From the NCBI GenBank assembly GCA_965247815.1, contig CBDFHW010000012.1, positions 372,001 through 436,000 on the forward strand: a stretch of DNA of 64,000 nt. Reading direction: 5' to 3'. A model generated the notes under the pieces. It had not been told where the DNA came from and did not search any database. It was given only the letters and a program-made list of their open reading frames with translations. The stretch comes from CBDAQA01 sp965247815. GTDB lineage: Bacteria > Planctomycetota > Phycisphaerae > Tepidisphaerales > Tepidisphaeraceae. This document shows positions 18,082 to 27,185 of the stretch, one piece after another (position 1 is the first letter of the stretch; the number at the start of each line of letters is the position of its first letter). A program made the position numbers and the translations under genes.

Positions 18082-18230
18082 GGTCGCACCTCCGTGTGCT
18101 TGGGGAACCCGGAGTCCTCCGGGATGGAATTTTAAGTGTCTCGCAACCGCCTGCGACGCGCAAGCGATCACGACCACTCATGTGATACCGCAAGGGAATT
18201 GAAAGTAAAGCAGAATAGGAGGAAAAAGCC

Positions 18231-18363
18231 CGAAATCCGAAACCAGAAGCTCGAAAAAGACTCGAAAACCCGAACCGGTTAACGACCGTCGCGCTGGTGA
18301 GACAACTCGCGCGTGCGACTGTCCATTTCGAATTTCCTTTCGGATTTCTGGTTTCGGATTTCG
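18231..18363. repeat. Inverted TTTCGGATTTC-type intergenic repeat
   Basis: CGAAATCCGAAACCAGAA at 18231-18248 is the exact reverse complement of TTCTGGTTTCGGATTTCG at 18346-18363, with more degenerate units (CGAAAACCCGAACC, TTTCGAATTTCC) between. It fills much of the 350-bp divergent region between the SH3 gene and ispA, which otherwise shows no gene. Translations across it give the low-information pattern FRVFFELLVSDFG, which I recognise as a common spurious product of this repeat type in planctomycetes. Confidence 0.6.
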
Positions 18364-18431
18364 AGCTTCGAGCACGCCTCGCTTTTTCTTGTCCCCGCTA
18401 CACCGATCCTTTAGTATCCGACGTACGACAT

Positions 18432-19358
18432 ATGAACGCCCGAACGCAAACCAGCCCCAGCGCGATCGAACTGCTCCGCCAGCACGGCGAGCGGTTGCAC
18501 GAATACTTTGCCAAGGTCAAAGAGAGGCACGTCAACGCGCCCGCCCGGCTCGTTGAATCGATCCAATATAGCCTGCTGGCCGGGGGTAAACGGCTTCGAC
18601 CGACGCTGGTTCTCGAATGCTGCAACGCCTGCCTGCAGGCGACGCACCCGACCAACCCGGCCCGCAAACAAGCGTCGGCGCTGGCGTCGGCGGCGGCTAT
18701 GGAGTTCGTCCACACGTTCTCGTTGGTCCACGACGACCTGCCGGCCATGGACGACGACGACCTGCGTCGCGGCCGGCCGACTAACCATAAGGTATACGGC
18801 GAAGCGATGGCGATCCTTGCCGGGGACGCCATGGTCACGATGGCCTTCGAGATCCTCGCGACCGACGCCGAGCCGGCTGTTATCGCCAACCTGGTGAAGG
18901 AGCTCGCACAGGCGAGCGGCCCCGAGGGCATGATCGGCGGGCAGGTGCTGGACATCGACGGCGAGGACCAGAACCTGAGCCTGCCCGACCTGCAGCGTGT
19001 CCACCGGATGAAGACCGGCGCGCTGCTGACCGCGTCGTGCCGAATGGGCGCGATCTCCGCCGGCGCGACCGAAGCCCAGCTGAATGCCGTCACCGAATTC
19101 GGCCGGCATCTGGGGCTGGCGTTTCAGATCATCGACGACGTGCTCGACGTGACCAGCACCCCCGAGCAGATGGGCAAAGCCACAAACAAGGACGCCGCGA
19201 AGGGGAAGAACACGTACCCGGTCTTGATGGGGCTCGAGGCGAGCAAGACCGAGGCACACGACCAGCTGATGCTCGCGCTCGAGTCGCTGAACGAGTTCGG
19301 CCCCGCCGCCGACGGTTTGCGGTTCCTCGCAACATTCGTCGTCGAACGCGACGCTTGA
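18432..19358 (+). CDS. ispA: Short-chain polyprenyl diphosphate synthase (farnesyl/geranylgeranyl type)
   Basis: A 308-residue trans-prenyl transferase that condenses isopentenyl diphosphate onto allylic diphosphates, feeding quinone, carotenoid and undecaprenol synthesis in the cytosol. Visible motifs are AGGKRLRP (IPP binding), the first aspartate-rich motif HDDLPAMDDDDLRRG, MKTGALL, the second aspartate-rich motif IIDDVLDV, and KGKNTYP. The DDx4D form of the first motif is the one typical of bacterial FPP/GGPP synthases. The ATG at 18432 gives a normal-length protein; an upstream in-frame extension would run through the intergenic repeat. Product chain length cannot be settled from sequence. 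The common partner gene dxs is not adjacent. Confidence 0.92.
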   Translation: MNARTQTSPSAIELLRQHGERLHEYFAKVKERHVNAPARLVESIQYSLLAGGKRLRPTLVLECCNACLQATHPTNPARKQASALASAAAMEFVHTFSLVHDDLPAMDDDDLRRGRPTNHKVYGEAMAILAGDAMVTMAFEILATDAEPAVIANLVKELAQASGPEGMIGGQVLDIDGEDQNLSLPDLQRVHRMKTGALLTASCRMGAISAGATEAQLNAVTEFGRHLGLAFQIIDDVLDVTSTPEQMGKATNKDAAKGKNTYPVLMGLEASKTEAHDQLMLALESLNEFGPAADGLRFLATFVVERDA

Positions 19359-19445
19359 GATCTGTTTTGGTCAAGGGTTTGGCACCGCAGTCTGTTGCGC
19401 AAGACCTCTGATAGTTCGATCCGTTCGACCGCTTGAACGTGTGTT

Positions 19446-20339
19446 ATGAGCGAACTGCCGATCCCTCCCGAGCCGGTCGATATCTGGAAGCTGACGCTCT
19501 GTCCCCGCTGCGATTATTCCCTGACCGGCCTGCCGGACGCCGGCAACTGCCCCGAGTGCGGCGAACCCTACAGCCAGGAATTCATCGTGCTCCGCGGGAA
19601 GCCCGTGAAGCACGGTGGGCATCCGCACGGGAATAAAAGCGATGCGCCTGCGTTTGCGATCGCAATCATAGCCGCTACATCAGCCTCCATCGCAGTTGGC
19701 CCGGGCAGTCCGCTGGTGCTCATCCTGTGTTGCGCGGGCGTTCTAGAATTGTTCATTTACTGCGTCGCCTGGTTTTCGCAATCACACCGCGGCATCGTCC
19801 TTCTCTGGCTCGGACGACAAGGCATGGGGCAGCAGGCATTGCTCGCGCCGGACTCGCCCGCGTATCAAGCGCAGCGGGTCGTGCACTTTGTATCGTATGT
19901 GCTTTTCCCGGCGCTGTTGATCTTTATTTGCCTGGCATCAACGTCGATCGCATGGGGCCTTACGATCGCGGGGCTGACACTTGGCTTAATTTCGCTCTAC
20001 TTTTTTCGTAAAAAGCCTTGCGTCTCATTTCCGGGAAACGGCATCCGGCCCGGCCTGCTTCGATGGACGGAATTCAAATCGATCGAGGTCGAATCACTCG
20101 GAGACGGGAAATACACCTTCCGCACCGAGCGTCCCTTCGGCATCGGAAGACACGAGACGGTGAATATCAAGATAGCTGCGTCGTCCGATGCGATCCGCGC
20201 GCTTACCGACCGGATCGCGACGTGGGGCGAACACCGGCAGGTCCCAGTCATCAAACCGTTCGAGCTCGCGATCGGCGCGAAATCTGCCCGCAAAGCGGGC
20301 GCGATGGTGCGAAGATTGGTTGTCCGTAAAAACGATTAG
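19446..20339 (+). CDS. Zinc-ribbon membrane protein of unknown function
   Basis: A 297-residue protein. The N-terminus carries a CxxC...CxxC zinc ribbon (LCPRCDYSLTGLPDAGNC then PECGEPY, residues about 18-42), a motif found at the start of many Phycisphaerae membrane proteins. Four hydrophobic segments follow (about 70-90, 95-115, 145-165, 168-185), then a cytoplasmic domain of about 110 residues. I do not recognise a family for the C-terminal part. It lies 87 bp after ispA on the same strand and may be cotranscribed. Confidence 0.7.
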   Translation: MSELPIPPEPVDIWKLTLCPRCDYSLTGLPDAGNCPECGEPYSQEFIVLRGKPVKHGGHPHGNKSDAPAFAIAIIAATSASIAVGPGSPLVLILCCAGVLELFIYCVAWFSQSHRGIVLLWLGRQGMGQQALLAPDSPAYQAQRVVHFVSYVLFPALLIFICLASTSIAWGLTIAGLTLGLISLYFFRKKPCVSFPGNGIRPGLLRWTEFKSIEVESLGDGKYTFRTERPFGIGRHETVNIKIAASSDAIRALTDRIATWGEHRQVPVIKPFELAIGAKSARKAGAMVRRLVVRKND

Positions 20340-20375
20340 CAACGCGAGGAATTGTGCGGGCGAAATCCTTGATAG

Positions 20376-20402
20376 CCGAGGCCGGGAGGCCGCGGATCGA
20401 AC
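20376..20402. repeat. Short palindromic intergenic repeat, copy 2
   Basis: CCGAGGCCGGGAGGCCGCGG followed by ATCGAAC. It matches the copy at 16457-16488 with a three-base shorter loop. It lies between a plus-strand gene and a minus-strand gene that converge. Confidence 0.45.
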
Positions 20403-20486
20403 TCGTGGTTCTGCGATTAACAGGTCGATCCCCGCCCTGCCGGGACGGGGCTATAAAAGATCGAGAGGTAAATGTGCGACGCCCGC

Positions 20487-21647
20487 TCAGTGCGTCGGCA
20501 ACGCCGACAACACCTGGTCGATCTGCTCCTCGGTGTTGTAAAAATGCGGCGAGCACCGCAACCGGTTTTCCCGCACCGCGATCTCGATCCGGTGGTCCTT
20601 CCGCAGCGATTTTTGAATCTCGGCGTGCGAATGTTTCGACGACGTGAAGCTGACAATCCCGCTCCAGGCGTCGTGCGATCGCGGCGTGACGACCTGATAC
20701 CCGCGGAGTTCGAGCCCGTCGATCAACCGGTCGGTCAACAACTTGCACCGGCCCGCGATGTTCTCGATCCCCGCCGTTAGCAGCAGCTTGATGGCCGCCT
20801 CCATCGCCAGGAACCCGGGAATGTTCAACGTGCCCGATTCGTAACGCCCGGCGTCGGGCCGGAGCGTGAAATCGTAGCTGCCGTACTCTTGAAAATTGAT
20901 GACCGACGTCGCCCCGATCGACAGCGGGCGAATTTTTTCCTGCAGTTCCCGGCGGATGAAAAAGATCCCCGCCCCTTCGGGACCCAGCATCCATTTGTGT
21001 CCGTCGGCTGACAGAAAATCGATGTTCATTGCCTTCACGTCGACCGGCAACACGCCTAGCGACTGGATTCCGTCGACGTTGAACAGGATCCCGCGCTCCC
21101 GGCAGAACGCGCCGACCCGTGCAAGGTCGTGCCGTTGCCCGCTGGCGAATTCCACGTGCGACAGCGTGACCATCCGGGTCTGCGGCAACGCCGCTTCGAG
21201 CAGGATTTTTTCCATCGGCACGCACCGCCGGCCTTCGCGGTCGGTCTCTTCCGGGATCATCACCAGCTGCACGCCGTGCACGCGGGCCGCTTCCATCCAG
21301 GGGTATACGTTGGCCGGGTATTCGACGGCCGCGGTGACGATCCGGTCGCCGGGTTTCCAATCCACCCCCTGCGAAACAATGCTGATTCCTTCGCTGGTGT
21401 TCTTCACCAGCGCGATCTCGGACGGGTCGGCGTTCATTAACTTGGCGGAAGTCTCCCGGACGTTACCGAGCTCGGCGTACCACGTCGTTTCAAGATATGC
21501 CCCGGCCTCGGCTTCAGTCGTCACCCGCCGGGCGGCGTCGGCTACTGCTTTGGGTAACGGCGACACGCCCGCGTGGTTGAAGTACGTCCACTTGCGGAGC
21601 ACCGGGAACTGGTCGGCATTACCAATGTAGTCAGAAATATCGGTCAT
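20487..21647 (-). CDS. Class V PLP-dependent aminotransferase (cysteine desulfurase-like)
   Basis: A 386-residue fold-type I PLP enzyme. YFNHAGVSPLP at the N-terminus, the DGIQSLGVLPVD segment (the Asp that contacts the PLP pyridine nitrogen) and SADGHKWMLGPEGAG (the PLP-binding Lys) are class V signatures. It resembles SufS/isopenicillin epimerase-like proteins. I do not see a clearly placed catalytic Cys loop of the sulfur-mobilising enzymes (RxGxHC); the corresponding region reads ENRLRCSPHFYNTEEQID, so this is more likely an aminotransferase or lyase of the class than a true cysteine desulfurase. No Fe-S scaffold gene is nearby. It is divergent from the metallopeptidase gene. Confidence 0.8.
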   Translation of the reverse strand: MTDISDYIGNADQFPVLRKWTYFNHAGVSPLPKAVADAARRVTTEAEAGAYLETTWYAELGNVRETSAKLMNADPSEIALVKNTSEGISIVSQGVDWKPGDRIVTAAVEYPANVYPWMEAARVHGVQLVMIPEETDREGRRCVPMEKILLEAALPQTRMVTLSHVEFASGQRHDLARVGAFCRERGILFNVDGIQSLGVLPVDVKAMNIDFLSADGHKWMLGPEGAGIFFIRRELQEKIRPLSIGATSVINFQEYGSYDFTLRPDAGRYESGTLNIPGFLAMEAAIKLLLTAGIENIAGRCKLLTDRLIDGLELRGYQVVTPRSHDAWSGIVSFTSSKHSHAEIQKSLRKDHRIEIAVRENRLRCSPHFYNTEEQIDQVLSALPTH

Positions 21648-21734
21648 AGGGGTTAGCTTTCAGCGTATACTAAATTGTCCTGCCGAGGAACGCCGACTGA
21701 TGTTTTAAAGCCGCGGAATCTCAAGGAAAGCAGA

Positions 21735-24332
21735 ATGAAATCTTTTCGCCGGTCCCAGTCCCGAGCTGTGCTGTTTCTGTATTCGGCGCTCTGCACATTG
21801 GCGAGGCTGGCAACGCCCACGCACGCCGCCGACTTCAGTTCGGACACGATCCCCGGTAAGTGGATTCACCCGCTGATGCCCGAGGCGCTGCCGCCGCTGC
21901 AATCACCGGCCTATTTCAATACGTTCGACAAGGCCAGGCAGCAGGTCTGGACCGGCCGATATAAGCTCGCGCTTCAGACGCTGGCGGACATCAAACCGAC
22001 CGACAAAGGTGCCGATGCCGGCACGCTTGCGGAGTTGAAGTCTCAGGCCTTGATCGGTGTCGGCCGGGACGACGAAGCGCTGCAGGTTTTGTCCGACCCG
22101 GCGGTGATGAATCTGCCGAGGATTCAGATCAGCCGGGCCGTATTACTCGGGTTTACCGGTCACCCCGGCGACGCGATCGCGTTGCTGCACGAACACCTTC
22201 GCGCAACGCCCGGGTCAATCCGAGGACGCTACGAACTCGGCAGGATCTGCGAGCAGATCGATGACATCCCCGCCGCCCGGGACGCTTACGACTGGTTCGT
22301 CACCGCCCCGCAAAATTATCTGGCGCGCTGGCGCGAGCAAGGCGAAAAGCTGTTCAACAGCGCCGAGGACTGCACCACCGTCGGGCTCGCGCTGGACCGC
22401 TGGGCGACACTGAACGGTGCTTACGAAAATGACTCGGACTTAAACCAGACGATCCTGGACCTGTTCGTTAAAGCGTACGATGTGGTCGACAGGCAATACT
22501 GGCCCGCGCACGTGGCTGCCGCCCGGTTTTACCTGTCCCACGACGATTCGAACAACGCCCAGATGGAACTTAAAGCGGCCATGCGGGTCAACCCCGACGC
22601 GATATCCGCGCTGGACCTGTACGGCAGAATCGCGACCAGCCAGTTCAACTTCGACGCCGCTGACAAAGTCATTGCCGCGGTGCGTCGGGAGAACCCGACG
22701 TCGATCGACGCGGACCTGCTTGAAGCGCGGAACCTGTTGCAGCAACGGCAACCCAAGGAAGCGGCCGTGGTCGTCCGCCGGGTGCTGGCCCGGCTCCCCG
22801 ACCTGCTCGAAGCCAAGGGATTGCTCGCCGCGACCGAAGCGCTGCAGCTTCATGATGACGCAACCCGGCAACTGCTGGCTGACGTCGATAAAGCCTCCCC
22901 CACCGACGCACAAGCGTATTTGGAAGTAGCCGAGCAACTCGGCGCGATGCGGCAATATCCCCGCGCCGCCGCGATGTACAAGATTGCCGTCGAACGCGCG
23001 CCGTGGTGGAACGACCCCCGCAACGGCCTGGGCCTGCTGTACACCCAAAGCGGTGAGGAAGACAAAGCCCGGGAGATGCTCGAAGCGGCTCACAAGATCG
23101 ACCCGTTCAACGTCGAAACCACCAACTACCTGCGACTGCTCGAAGAGTTGGCGAAGTTCGACCACAAGGAATCGGCTCATTTCGTCGTGGTATACGACGC
23201 GAAAAGCGACCCGATGATTCCGGAGTACTTCAACGATTATCTGGAAAGCGTCTACGCCGAGGTGACCTCGGAATACAAAACCGAACCGGCCGTGAAGACG
23301 ATCATCGAAGTGTTCCCGACGCACGATGCGTTCAGCGTACGGACGACCGGGTCGCCGTGGATCGGGACGGTCGGCGCGAGCACCGGCCGGATCATCGCGC
23401 TGGTGACCCCGCGTAAGGGTGACAACACCTGGAAGGCGTACAACTGGGCGCAGGTGCTTCGACACGAATTCACGCACACTGTGACACTCGCGGCGACCGA
23501 CAACCGAATTTCGCATTGGATGACCGAGGGCCTCGCGGTCTACGAGGAACACTCGGGCCTGCAGTGGTCCTGGGTGCCGATGATGTACCACGCGGTGACG
23601 CACGACACGCTGTTCGACATGGACCAGTTGACGTGGATGTTCGTCCGCCCGAAAAAGCCGTCCGACCGGCAGATGGCGTACGCCGAATCGTTCTGGGTCT
23701 GCACGTACATCGAGGAAACCTACGGCCACGACGCGACCCTGAAAATGCTGAACGAGTTCAAGAACGGCGGGTTGCAGGAAGACGTCTTCCCCAAAATCCT
23801 GGGCCGTCGGCAGGAACAGTTTTTCACCGAGTTCACCGCCTGGACGAAAAAGCAGGTCGCGACATGGGGGTACGAAGAGCAGGACACAAAAAAGTACGAC
23901 ACGCTGGTGGAACGCGGCGATTCGCTGATTTCTTCGAAACGGTATTCGGACGCCGTGACCGTCTGGGAGCAAATCGGCAAGCTCCGGCCGATGGACCAGA
24001 CGCCACACAAGAAACTCGCCGGGCTGTATCTCACCGCGCAGGTCAACCAGCCCGACAAGGCGATCGATCATCTAAAGATTCTGCACCTGCTCGACGTCCG
24101 CGACGATCGGTACGCCAAGCGGATCGCCCGGCTGTATCGAGACACCGGCGATTTCAAAAATGCGCAAACCTGGGGGCTGCAGGCGGTGTACATCGACCCG
24201 TACGACATGGACGCCCATCAGCTGTTGCAACATGTCTGCGAAAACTCCGGCGACGACGAAGGCCTAAAACGCGAACAACGCGCGATCCCGAAACTGCAGG
24301 CATGGCTGGACGACCAAAAGAAGACAGAATAA
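21735..24332 (+). CDS. Exported TPR-containing gluzincin metallopeptidase (peptidase MA-like)
   Basis: An 865-residue protein. It begins with a signal peptide (RAVLFLYSALCTLARLATPTHA, about residues 10-32). Residues about 70-480 are helical TPR-type repeats (for example DEALQVLSDPAV, EAAVVVRRVLARLPDLLEAK, PRAAAMYKIAVERAPWW). The metallopeptidase domain holds HEFTH at residues 577-581 and the third zinc ligand Glu598 in WMTEGLAVYEE, the HExxH...E pattern of the peptidase MA-like gluzincins. A further TPR array closes the protein (residues about 720-860). It probably processes exported proteins; the substrate is unknown. The ATG at 21735 is preceded by AAGGAAAG. Confidence 0.85.
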   Translation: MKSFRRSQSRAVLFLYSALCTLARLATPTHAADFSSDTIPGKWIHPLMPEALPPLQSPAYFNTFDKARQQVWTGRYKLALQTLADIKPTDKGADAGTLAELKSQALIGVGRDDEALQVLSDPAVMNLPRIQISRAVLLGFTGHPGDAIALLHEHLRATPGSIRGRYELGRICEQIDDIPAARDAYDWFVTAPQNYLARWREQGEKLFNSAEDCTTVGLALDRWATLNGAYENDSDLNQTILDLFVKAYDVVDRQYWPAHVAAARFYLSHDDSNNAQMELKAAMRVNPDAISALDLYGRIATSQFNFDAADKVIAAVRRENPTSIDADLLEARNLLQQRQPKEAAVVVRRVLARLPDLLEAKGLLAATEALQLHDDATRQLLADVDKASPTDAQAYLEVAEQLGAMRQYPRAAAMYKIAVERAPWWNDPRNGLGLLYTQSGEEDKAREMLEAAHKIDPFNVETTNYLRLLEELAKFDHKESAHFVVVYDAKSDPMIPEYFNDYLESVYAEVTSEYKTEPAVKTIIEVFPTHDAFSVRTTGSPWIGTVGASTGRIIALVTPRKGDNTWKAYNWAQVLRHEFTHTVTLAATDNRISHWMTEGLAVYEEHSGLQWSWVPMMYHAVTHDTLFDMDQLTWMFVRPKKPSDRQMAYAESFWVCTYIEETYGHDATLKMLNEFKNGGLQEDVFPKILGRRQEQFFTEFTAWTKKQVATWGYEEQDTKKYDTLVERGDSLISSKRYSDAVTVWEQIGKLRPMDQTPHKKLAGLYLTAQVNQPDKAIDHLKILHLLDVRDDRYAKRIARLYRDTGDFKNAQTWGLQAVYIDPYDMDAHQLLQHVCENSGDDEGLKREQRAIPKLQAWLDDQKKTE

Positions 24333-24341
24333 GAAAGTGCC

Positions 24342-24410
24342 GTTTAGCCGCCTCGCTCGCGAGGCGCTTTCGGATAACGCAAAAGCGGCCCGCAAGCGGC
24401 CCGGCTAAAC
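24342..24410. repeat. REP-like palindrome pair (BIME-like) between two genes
   Basis: Two GTTTAGCCG-headed palindromes lie head to head: GTTTAGCCGCCTCGCTCGCG (from 24342 on the plus strand) and GTTTAGCCGGGCCGCTTGCG (from 24410 on the minus strand). Each head is followed by a GC hairpin. The same head GTTTAGC flanks the transposase gene at 57.8-58.4 kb. Here the pair fills the gap between the metallopeptidase stop and the moaC ribosome site and could also act as a transcription terminator. Confidence 0.65.
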
Positions 24411-24420
24411 GAGAGGGACT

Positions 24421-24897
24421 ATGCCCGGCTTAAGTCACATCGATTCACAGGGTCGCGCACAGATGGTGGACGTCGGCGACAAACCGGTGACGGCGCGCGA
24501 AGCGGTGGCCGAGGGATTCATCACGCTGCAGCCCGCCACGCTGAAGGCGATCTCCGACAGCACCGTTCCCAAAGGTGAAGTGCTGGGTACAGCCCGCATC
24601 GCCGGAATCATGGCCGCCAAGAGAACCGGCGAGTTGATTCCGTTGTGTCACCCCCTGCCACTGGAAAGCGTCGAAGTGCATTTCGAGATGCCCACCACCA
24701 CAGAATCACGCGTGCGGATCACGGCAACGACGCGGATCACCGCGAAAACCGGCGTTGAGATGGAAGCGCTGACAGCCGTGTCGTTAGCCGCGTTGACGAT
24801 CTACGACATGTGCAAAGCGATTGATAAGACAATGACGATCGACGGGATTCGATTGCTGAGGAAAACGGGCGGCACGAAAAACAACGCCGGCGTCTGA
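24421..24897 (+). CDS. moaC: Cyclic pyranopterin monophosphate synthase
   Basis: A 158-residue enzyme of normal length that converts the 3',8-cyclo-GTP made by MoaA into cyclic pyranopterin monophosphate, the first isolated intermediate of molybdenum cofactor synthesis. The family blocks are clear: MVDVGDKPVTAREA, KGEVLGTARIAGIMAAK, PLCHPLPLESV (active-site His) and EMEALTAVSLAALTIYDMCK with the Asp of the active site. The ribosome site GAGAGGGA sits directly upstream. No other moa genes are in the window. Confidence 0.96.
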   Translation: MPGLSHIDSQGRAQMVDVGDKPVTAREAVAEGFITLQPATLKAISDSTVPKGEVLGTARIAGIMAAKRTGELIPLCHPLPLESVEVHFEMPTTTESRVRITATTRITAKTGVEMEALTAVSLAALTIYDMCKAIDKTMTIDGIRLLRKTGGTKNNAGV

Positions 24898-24941
24898 GGT
24901 ACGCCGAAGACCCGGGCTCTGCTGCACCAGACGCGAACCTC

Positions 24942-25769
24942 TCACGCCGCGCGTTTCACCGACGACGGCGCGGGCAGGTAAATGTTGAACGTCGTCCCCT
25001 TACCCACTTCAGACTGCACTTCGATTCGTCCGCGGTGGTGTTCGATGATGTCTTTGCAGATCGAAAGCCCCAGCCCGGTGCCCTTGGTTTCGCCTTTACG
25101 GGCGGTCCCCTTGGTGGTAAAGAACGGCTGAAAAATCTTCGGCAGCAGCTTCGCGGGGATGCCGGGACCGGTGTCAATCACCTGAATTTTTAAGTCATCA
25201 GTTGCTTCTACGGGCGACGCCTTGATCGTGAGCGCCCCGCCTTTGCCGAGCATCGCGTGCCGGGCGTTGATCAACAGATTTAACAGTACCTGTTCCAGCT
25301 GAACCTGATCCCCTTCGACCGCCAGGTCGGGCTGGATCTGCACGCGCAGCGCGATGCCGTCTTTGTGCGGGTCGCGGGCGAGCACCTGTAAGACTTCGTC
25401 GACGAGCGTTTGAATTTTCACCAGCCCGAACGTGGTGTCGCCGCGGGCGAGGCTGAGCATCGAATTACAGATCTTCCCGGCTTTGCTGGACGCCTGGAAT
25501 GATTTACTGAGCGCTTTGCGGATCAGCGCCATGTCCGGCGCTTCGCCTTCGGCGCTCTGCATCGCGAACTGGCTGTAGCTGACCATCGGGGTCAGCAGGT
25601 TATTAAATTCATGGGCGATGACCGCGGCAATCGTGCCGATCGACGCGAGCCGGTTCGATTCGGTTAACTGCTCCCGAACCGAGTCCAGCTGTTGCTGGGC
25701 GTAGGTCAGTTCCTGGTTGATGGCTTGTTCAAGATTTGCAATCGACGGTGGTGTTTGCGAGTCGGTCAC
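24942..25769 (-). CDS. Soluble histidine kinase without an obvious sensor domain
   Basis: A 275-residue protein. A short N-terminal coiled coil (about 10-45) leads into the phosphoacceptor helix with H-box VIAHEFNNLLTP. The HATPase domain has the N-box NLLINARHAM, the G1 box DTGPGIPAKL and the G2 box GTGLGLSICKD. There is no membrane segment and no PAS or GAF domain, so the input must come through a partner protein. No receiver gene is adjacent. It is convergent with moaC. Confidence 0.9.
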   Translation of the reverse strand: MTDSQTPPSIANLEQAINQELTYAQQQLDSVREQLTESNRLASIGTIAAVIAHEFNNLLTPMVSYSQFAMQSAEGEAPDMALIRKALSKSFQASSKAGKICNSMLSLARGDTTFGLVKIQTLVDEVLQVLARDPHKDGIALRVQIQPDLAVEGDQVQLEQVLLNLLINARHAMLGKGGALTIKASPVEATDDLKIQVIDTGPGIPAKLLPKIFQPFFTTKGTARKGETKGTGLGLSICKDIIEHHRGRIEVQSEVGKGTTFNIYLPAPSSVKRAA

Positions 25770-25972
25770 GATACCGCTGCTATCGGCGGGGACCGGGTAA
25801 CGCCTTGATGGCGCAATTATGACCGGCCGTGCGCGGACTTATCAGACCGACAAGTCGTCGGAGTCTGTTGATATCGAGCTTTCTGACCGGCAGAATTGAG
25901 GTAAAACCGTCGGCGAGATCGTCCGACCGAAACTGCGCCTAGATTCTCAGCTGACCTTACACGACGCGCAGT

Positions 25973-27085
25973 TTATGCCAGCGCCTTCAGCAGCTCCGCC
26001 GCGACGAACCGGAGTTGGTCTTCGGGAAGCTCGGGATAAATCGGTAACGCGAGCACTTCCCGGCTGGCCTGCTCGCTGATCGGAAAGTCGCCGGTCCGGT
26101 AACCCAGGTCGGCGAAACATTCCTGCTGGTGCAGCGGCACGGGGTAATACACTTCAGTGCCGATCTGCTTGTCGGTGAGCTTCTGCCGGACGGTGTCCCG
26201 GTCGGCCACTGTCGCGGGGATGCGAACGCAGTATTGGTTATAAATGCTATAATTGCCGTCGTCGATGCGGGGAATCTGCACCGATGACCCGGCGAGCAGC
26301 TCTGCGTACAACGCCGCGTTGCGACGGCGTGCCTCGTGCCAGCTGTCTAAATATTTCAGCTTCACGTCCAGCACCGCCGCCTGGATTGCGGCGAGGCGGA
26401 ACATTCCGCCGATTTCTTTGTAATGATATTTGGGCCGCATGCCGTGCTCGCGGAGCAACCGCAATCGGTCGGCGAGCGCGTCGTCGTTGGTGCAGACCGC
26501 GCCGGCGTCGCCGAACGCGCCGAGGTTCTTCGTCGGATAAAAGCTGAGACACCCGGCAAACCCGTGCGCGCACGCGGCAATGTCGTGACGCCTGGCACCG
26601 ATCGCCTGGGCGGCGTCTTCGATCACCAGCAGGTCATTCTTGCAGGCGATTTCGTTGATCGTTTCCATCTTCGCCATCTGGCCGAAAAGATGCACCGGCA
26701 TGATCGCCTTGGTTTTTTTCGTCACCGCGGCCTGCAGTTTGGCCGGGTCGAGATTAAATGATTGCGGTTCGATCTCGACGAACACCGGCTTCGCGCCCAG
26801 CCGGGCGACACTGCCGGCGGTGGCGAAAAACGTGAACGACGGGCAGATCACTTCGTCGCCCGGCTTGATACCGATTGCCATCAGGGACAGCAGCAGCGCG
26901 TCGGTCCCGCTGGTAACGCCGATGGCATGCTTCGTCCCGCAATACGCGGCCAGATTCTTCTCGAATCGCGCGACGGCCGGCCCGAGGATCAGCGCCTGGG
27001 TGTCGCAGACTTCGTCCATCGCCTGGCGGATTTCTTCACGGAGCGGGGCGTACTGCGCCTGCAGATCCAACAGCTTCACTTGCAT
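25973..27085 (-). CDS. DegT/DnrJ/EryC1/StrS-family sugar aminotransferase
   Basis: A 370-residue PLP enzyme of the family that transfers an amino group from glutamate onto nucleotide-linked keto-sugars, used for surface polysaccharide and O-antigen sugars. Markers are GTKHAIGVTSGTDALLL, PGDEVICPSFTF, VIEDAAQAIGA and FYPTKNLGAFGDAG (PLP-binding Lys). The C-terminal YYPVPLHQQECF is also typical. The ATG at 27085 matches the family N-terminus VKLLDLQAQYAPL. It follows a GT4 glycosyltransferase gene on the same strand with a 100-bp gap, which fits a role in glycan synthesis. Confidence 0.93.
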   Translation of the reverse strand: MQVKLLDLQAQYAPLREEIRQAMDEVCDTQALILGPAVARFEKNLAAYCGTKHAIGVTSGTDALLLSLMAIGIKPGDEVICPSFTFFATAGSVARLGAKPVFVEIEPQSFNLDPAKLQAAVTKKTKAIMPVHLFGQMAKMETINEIACKNDLLVIEDAAQAIGARRHDIAACAHGFAGCLSFYPTKNLGAFGDAGAVCTNDDALADRLRLLREHGMRPKYHYKEIGGMFRLAAIQAAVLDVKLKYLDSWHEARRRNAALYAELLAGSSVQIPRIDDGNYSIYNQYCVRIPATVADRDTVRQKLTDKQIGTEVYYPVPLHQQECFADLGYRTGDFPISEQASREVLALPIYPELPEDQLRFVAAELLKALA

Positions 27086-27185
27086 GGTTGAAAGACTAGG
27101 ACAGAGAGCACGCGGCGGCAAGGAATGTCGCGGGCCATGAAATCCATGAACGCCGGGCGTCCTGCTGCGACATCACGCGGGGAAA

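Noticed and set aside
16600..18135. 511-codon open frame on the plus strand opposite the SH3 protein
   Set aside because: It overlaps the terminator hairpin and the SH3 gene, and the translation is Arg/Gly-rich without motifs.
20251..21360. 369-codon minus-strand frame overlapping the class V aminotransferase
   Set aside because: It is another frame of the same strand, Arg/Pro-rich, without motifs; the aminotransferase frame has PLP signatures.
22440..24071. Long open frame on the strand opposite the TPR metallopeptidase gene
   Set aside because: High-GC codon bias leaves long stop-free antisense frames. The translation has no domain, and the plus-strand frame has clear metallopeptidase and TPR motifs.
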